From Candidatus Eiseniibacteriota bacterium (lineage in GTDB: Bacteria; Arandabacterota; Arandabacteria; Arandabacterales; Arandabacteraceae): a DNA stretch of 9,166 nt. The stretch lies in assembly GCA_030592245.1 (NCBI GenBank), contig JAUVJV010000055.1:1-9166 (forward strand), read 5' to 3'. The position numbers and the translations under genes were made by a program. The first letter of the stretch is position 1; the number at the start of each line of letters is the position of its first letter. The notes below the pieces were generated by a model that was given only the letters and a program-made list of their open reading frames with translations, was not told the DNA's origin and did no database searches. Positions 6,214 to 9,166 of the stretch are shown in pieces.

Positions 6214-8229
6214 CTATTTCAAATAGCGGTCAAACCATCTCAATATATGCTTCAGCCTGTCGATCCGCCGGTCTGTCCGCCCGCCGCGCGAAAGTCCATG
6301 CGGCTCGTCGGGGAAGCGGACCATCTCGGTGTCGACCCCCAGCCACTTGAGGGCGACAAACACCTGCTCGCCCTGCTCGATGGCGCAGCGCAAGTCCTGC
6401 TCGCTGTGTACAACCAGCGTGGGCGTTGTGGCCTTGCCTATATGCTTCATGGGCGACTGGCGCCAGTAATCATCGAGACCGGCCCACGGCGGCCTGCCAC
6501 CGATCTCATCCTGGAACACCCAGTTAAGATCACTCGAACCCCACATGCTCACCAGGTTGCTCACGCTTCGCTGGGTAACAGCTGCCTTGAAGCGATCGGT
6601 CTTGCCGATGATCCAGTTGGTCATGTAGCCGCCGTAACTTCCGCCGGTGACCCCCATCCGTCTCCCGTCTATGTAACGTTTCCGCCTGAGGTGATCCGCC
6701 CAGACCATCAGGTCGTCATAGTCCACGGTGCCCCAGTTTCTCCAGATGGCCTTGGAGTGGGCCTCACCGTAACCCTGCCCTCCGCGAGGATTGCAGAAGT
6801 AGACCACATAGCCCTGGGCCGCCAGGTAATAGAACTCGTGCATGAAGAAGTTCCCATACTGCACGCGCGGCCCTCCGTGGATCTGGAGGATCGAAGGGTA
6901 CTTCCTGTTCTTCCTGAATCCGGGGGGTTTAAGGATCCAGCCCTGGAGCCGGTTACCCGATGCCCCCTTGAACCAGACCTCATCCATCTGGCCCAGGTCG
7001 ATGCTCTTAAGGACTGCTTCATTTACCGCGGTGAGCCTCCGGGGCGTGCCGCCCGGGAGATTGCGGACCCAGAGATCACCGGGATAGGTCATGTCCCCGT
7101 GGAAATAGGCGATCTTCTTCTGTGCCTTATCAAGCGTGTAGGCTCCCACCACGCCTGTTCCGCCGATCGTGACAGCCAGCGAACTGCGGGAGCCGCCGGG
7201 AGCGACCGAATAAAGATGTGTGTTCCCGTACATCGATACCTGGAAGTAGATCCGGCTTCCGTCTTTTGCCCAGGTGGGGGGCATCATCGCAGGCCCGCCG
7301 GGTAGATCGTTTATGGTCCAGCTGGTGCAGTGAATGTCAAACTTCCTTGTGATCTCTTTGGCCGGCCCCCTGCCATTTGAGGGAACCACCCAGAGGGATA
7401 CGTTTCTATACCACTGGCCCCTGCCTCTCATCCCTGTAAAGGCAATCGTTGATCCATCGGGCGAGAAAACCGGATTTCCCTTGAATCCCACGGGCGTCGC
7501 GATCTTGCGGGCCCTGCCGCCCCTGGCTGGAACCACGAAGATATCCATCGCGTCGGGATCCAGATCAGGATCCTTGGCGCGGTTGGACACGAAGACAAGG
7601 TGCTTGCCGTCGGGGGACCATGCAGGCTCGCGCTCATCGAAGATGCGGCCAGCGGTGATCTGCCTGGCCTTGCCGCTCGCCGCCTCGACCGCCCAGAGGT
7701 GCCAGCGCTCCTTGGGCAGGAAGCCGGCCTCATCCTCCTTGAAGAAGACCCGGGTGATGTGGCGCGAGACCACGCCCAGCTTCTTCTTCTGCTCATCCAT
7801 CTCCCGCTCGGCCTGCTCCGCATCCTTCTTGCGGAACTCACAGACGAAACGCCTGCCGCCCGGGGACCACCGGAAGGAACCGATGGAACCCTTCATATCA
7901 CTCACGCGCCTGGCTTCCCCGCCCCCGAAGGGAATGACGTAAATCTGGGGTTGCTTTTCATCGCGCCGGTTGGACACGAAGGCGATATGCTTGCCGTCGG
8001 GGGACCATCTCGGCTGAGAGTCCACATGGTCGCCGTAGGTGAATTGCCGCGGGCTCCCGCCCCGGGTATTTGCAACCCAGAGGTTGGAGTATTTCTTCTC
8101 GGTCTTCCTGTCGACCCGCTGAAGGCTGTACACAACGTGATTGCCATCGGGCGAGATCTCGCAGGCTCCGATCAGCTGGAATCTGTAAAGGTCTTCCGCC
8201 GTCATCACTCTCTTTTTGCGCCTGGTCAT
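6214..8229 (-). CDS. S9-family prolyl oligopeptidase-type serine peptidase
   Basis: This 671-residue protein combines an N-terminal beta-propeller (about 1-400) with a C-terminal alpha/beta hydrolase, as in acylaminoacyl- and dipeptidyl-peptidases that cleave short peptides. Propeller blades show repeated W-S-P-D-G-K-H motifs of the TolB/WD40-like kind. The catalytic triad is readable: Ser531 in G-G-S-Y-G-G, Asp612 in S-E-Q-D-L-R, and His644 in E-P-H-G-L. The frame extends upstream to an ATG at 8301, but I start it at 8229 (M-T-R-R-K-K-R) because AAAGGAAAG sits just before it with about 6 nt between AGGA and ATG, while the upstream ATGs lack a good site. There is no signal peptide, so a cytoplasmic peptide-scavenging role is inferred. 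It is the promoter-proximal gene of a two-gene minus-strand unit with the flavoprotein. The exact peptidase specificity cannot be told. Confidence 0.93.
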   Translation of the reverse strand: MTRRKKRVMTAEDLYRFQLIGACEISPDGNHVVYSLQRVDRKTEKKYSNLWVANTRGGSPRQFTYGDHVDSQPRWSPDGKHIAFVSNRRDEKQPQIYVIPFGGGEARRVSDMKGSIGSFRWSPGGRRFVCEFRKKDAEQAEREMDEQKKKLGVVSRHITRVFFKEDEAGFLPKERWHLWAVEAASGKARQITAGRIFDEREPAWSPDGKHLVFVSNRAKDPDLDPDAMDIFVVPARGGRARKIATPVGFKGNPVFSPDGSTIAFTGMRGRGQWYRNVSLWVVPSNGRGPAKEITRKFDIHCTSWTINDLPGGPAMMPPTWAKDGSRIYFQVSMYGNTHLYSVAPGGSRSSLAVTIGGTGVVGAYTLDKAQKKIAYFHGDMTYPGDLWVRNLPGGTPRRLTAVNEAVLKSIDLGQMDEVWFKGASGNRLQGWILKPPGFRKNRKYPSILQIHGGPRVQYGNFFMHEFYYLAAQGYVVYFCNPRGGQGYGEAHSKAIWRNWGTVDYDDLMVWADHLRRKRYIDGRRMGVTGGSYGGYMTNWIIGKTDRFKAAVTQRSVSNLVSMWGSSDLNWVFQDEIGGRPPWAGLDDYWRQSPMKHIGKATTPTLVVHSEQDLRCAIEQGEQVFVALKWLGVDTEMVRFPDEPHGLSRGGRTDRRIDRLKHILRWFDRYLK
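7581..8008 (-). repeat. In-frame 41-bp blade repeat inside the peptidase gene
   Basis: The segments 7581-7621 and 7968-8008 match at 37 of 41 bases by my count and lie 387 bp (129 codons) apart, in frame. Both encode the W-S-P-D-G-K-H...F-V-S-N-R blade motif of the propeller. The mismatches are all within a 7-base stretch in the middle. This is closer at DNA level than the other blades of the same protein and suggests gene conversion or recent blade duplication. Confidence 0.8.
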
Positions 8230-8284
8230 GCTCTTTCCTTTCACCTTATCATTCATATGGCTTATGATTCCACAGCGACAACAG

Positions 8285-8311
8285 TTTATACCCCGGCCCA
8301 AAGGTGTTCAA
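8285..8311 (-). promoter_or_regulatory. Candidate minus-strand promoter for peptidase-flavoprotein unit
   Basis: Read on the minus strand, TTGAAC (complement of 8306-8311) and TATAAA (complement of 8285-8290) resemble sigma-70-type -35 and -10 boxes. The spacer is 15 bp, somewhat short of the usual 16-18. Transcription would start about 50 nt before the peptidase ATG at 8229. The -35 box falls inside the 15-bp palindrome, which would fit repression by a dimeric regulator. Confidence 0.3.
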
Positions 8312-8316
8312 CACCT
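8302..8316. promoter_or_regulatory. Perfect 15-bp palindrome, operator candidate between divergent genes
   Basis: AGGTGTT at 8302-8308 and AACACCT at 8310-8316 form a perfect inverted repeat around one central base, within the 127-bp region between two divergent genes. It overlaps a -35-like TTGAAC of the minus-strand gene and abuts a -10-like TATAAG (8316-8321) on the plus strand, which lacks an evident -35. Its size and place suit a site for a dimeric repressor, but no regulator gene is in the window to match it. Confidence 0.4.
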
Positions 8317-8356
8317 ATAAGGCAGATGCCAATCTATGGGAACCAGGGAGGAACAG

Positions 8357-9166
8357 ATGAAAGGCTTCGCAGGAGTACCCGTCGCAGGAATCTCAATCGC
8401 AAAACTTCCAATATCTGTATCTGCCATCATATTGGCCGTCATCGTCTTTTCGTCCATCGCTTGTTCTGCTACCGGGGCCCTGGCGGACGCGCCTCTTACC
8501 GATCCGTATGGGCTTCTCAGGAAACACTATGACGCCATGGGTGGATTGGAAAAACTCAAGTCAATCACGACACGCTACTATGAGGCGGATGTCACGTTGA
8601 TGGGCATGCAGGGCCAGGTCAAGGCGTGGGAGGAGATACCCGCCAGGAAGAGACGCGAGATAAGTCTCGGCGTTCTCCAGATGACGTCCGGTGACAATGG
8701 CGAGATCAGCTGGGTCGTCGACCCCAACGGCAAGCTCCAGATTGAGAAGGACGAGGCCACGCTTAAGCGGAGGCAGGTCGAGGCCCTGCTGGAATCCCAT
8801 GAACATGCGAACCCCGAATCCGAGTACTTCACGGTGACCTTCGAGGGAATGGAGATGGTCGCCGACATCGAATGCTACGTGATCAAGATCCTCAATAGCA
8901 TCAACGAGGATGTCCGGCTGAGGTACTTCGACACCGACACCTTCCTGCAGGTGAAGGCAGTGGACCCGCATGAGAACTTCGAGGTTCATACCCTGGTATC
9001 GGATTACCGGCGCGTAGAGGGTATCAATATACCCTTCCACAGGGAGGCCGAGATACTCCCCGTAGGCCAGAGGCAGATAGTCCAGGTAACCAGATACGAA
9101 CTGGACATCGCCATCGATCCCGGGCTCTTCGATCCCCCGGAACAGGATGCCCAGGACTTCTCCTTC
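8357..9166 (+). CDS. Exported LolA-like domain protein, 3' end outside window
   Basis: The frame is open for 270 codons to the last base, so the C-terminus is missing. A GGAGGA at 8347-8352 supports the ATG. The first 43 residues make a long signal peptide: a glycine/valine-rich start, a hydrophobic core at about 19-35, and an A-L-A|D cleavage site after residue 43. Cys36 follows S-I-A, a poor lipobox, so lipidation is less likely. The mature part begins P-Y-G-L-L-R-K-H-Y-D-A-M-G-G, then long beta strands with charged repeats. It ends in D-I-A-I-D-P-G-L-F-D-P-P, a layout typical of LolA/outer-membrane lipoprotein-sorting-like domains that open with a helix and a '(A/M)GG' turn. From memory, such domains often precede a retropepsin-like aspartyl protease, so this may be the front half of one; the sequence here cannot decide. 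It acts in the periplasm or outside the cell. It is transcribed divergently from the peptidase. Confidence 0.78.
   Translation, partial: MKGFAGVPVAGISIAKLPISVSAIILAVIVFSSIACSATGALADAPLTDPYGLLRKHYDAMGGLEKLKSITTRYYEADVTLMGMQGQVKAWEEIPARKRREISLGVLQMTSGDNGEISWVVDPNGKLQIEKDEATLKRRQVEALLESHEHANPESEYFTVTFEGMEMVADIECYVIKILNSINEDVRLRYFDTDTFLQVKAVDPHENFEVHTLVSDYRRVEGINIPFHREAEILPVGQRQIVQVTRYELDIAIDPGLFDPPEQDAQDFSF

Noticed and set aside
5644..7305. A 553-codon open frame on the plus strand
   Set aside because: It lies antisense to both the flavoprotein and the peptidase, its translation has no recognisable domain, and both minus-strand genes have full motif sets and good ribosome sites. It is a by-product of GC-rich codon use.
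7600..8532. A 310-codon plus-strand open frame over the peptidase start and divergent region
   Set aside because: It is antisense to the propeller, continues through the palindrome and overlaps the signal peptide of the real plus-strand gene in another frame.
8561..9040. A 159-codon minus-strand open frame
   Set aside because: It overlaps the plus-strand exported protein, which has a ribosome site and signal peptide, so the minus frame is a shadow.

Overview
The window looks like a bacterial chromosome segment of moderately high GC (my visual estimate is high 50s percent), densely coded, with no RNA gene, insertion sequence or CRISPR array that I can see. The best lineage clue is the last ~85 residues of the secreted glycosidase. 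They form an N-x-P-N-P-F...TWDG...G-x-Y-F type C-terminal domain, as used for sorting (type IX secretion) or cell-surface display in the FCB supergroup and its uncultured relatives (Zixibacteria, Latescibacteria, Eisenbacteria, KSB1 and similar). Abundant ATA (Ile) and AGG (Arg) codons despite the GC content would also suit an uncultured lineage. The phylum is an inference and is not settled by this sequence.

Left part (1-2203, + strand): a small Fic/Doc-fold protein whose signature motif lacks the catalytic histidine; then, after a 70-bp gap, a three-helix MscS-type mechanosensitive channel whose stop codon overlaps (ATGA) the start of a small, atypical protein-kinase-like gene. The channel and kinase are almost certainly translationally coupled and are the best candidate for an uncharacterised two-gene unit.

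Centre (2204-5097, + strand): a 110-bp spacer with a GC-rich hairpin and a repeated start-like motif, then a 927-residue exported family GH31 alpha-glucoside-active enzyme with the C-terminal sorting-type domain. It probably acts on alpha-glucans outside the cell or at its surface.

Right part (5098-9166): two minus-strand genes converge on the glycosidase. The distal one is a cytoplasmic S9-family prolyl oligopeptidase-type peptidase (first in the unit, starting near 8229). The proximal one is a dihydroorotate dehydrogenase-like flavoprotein that lacks the usual catalytic base. They are 51 bp apart and probably co-transcribed. A 127-bp divergent region holding a perfect 15-bp palindrome separates them from a plus-strand exported protein with a LolA-like domain that runs off the right edge, possibly the front half of an aspartyl protease.

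No single pathway unites the genes. The channel/kinase pair is the item most worth pursuing.
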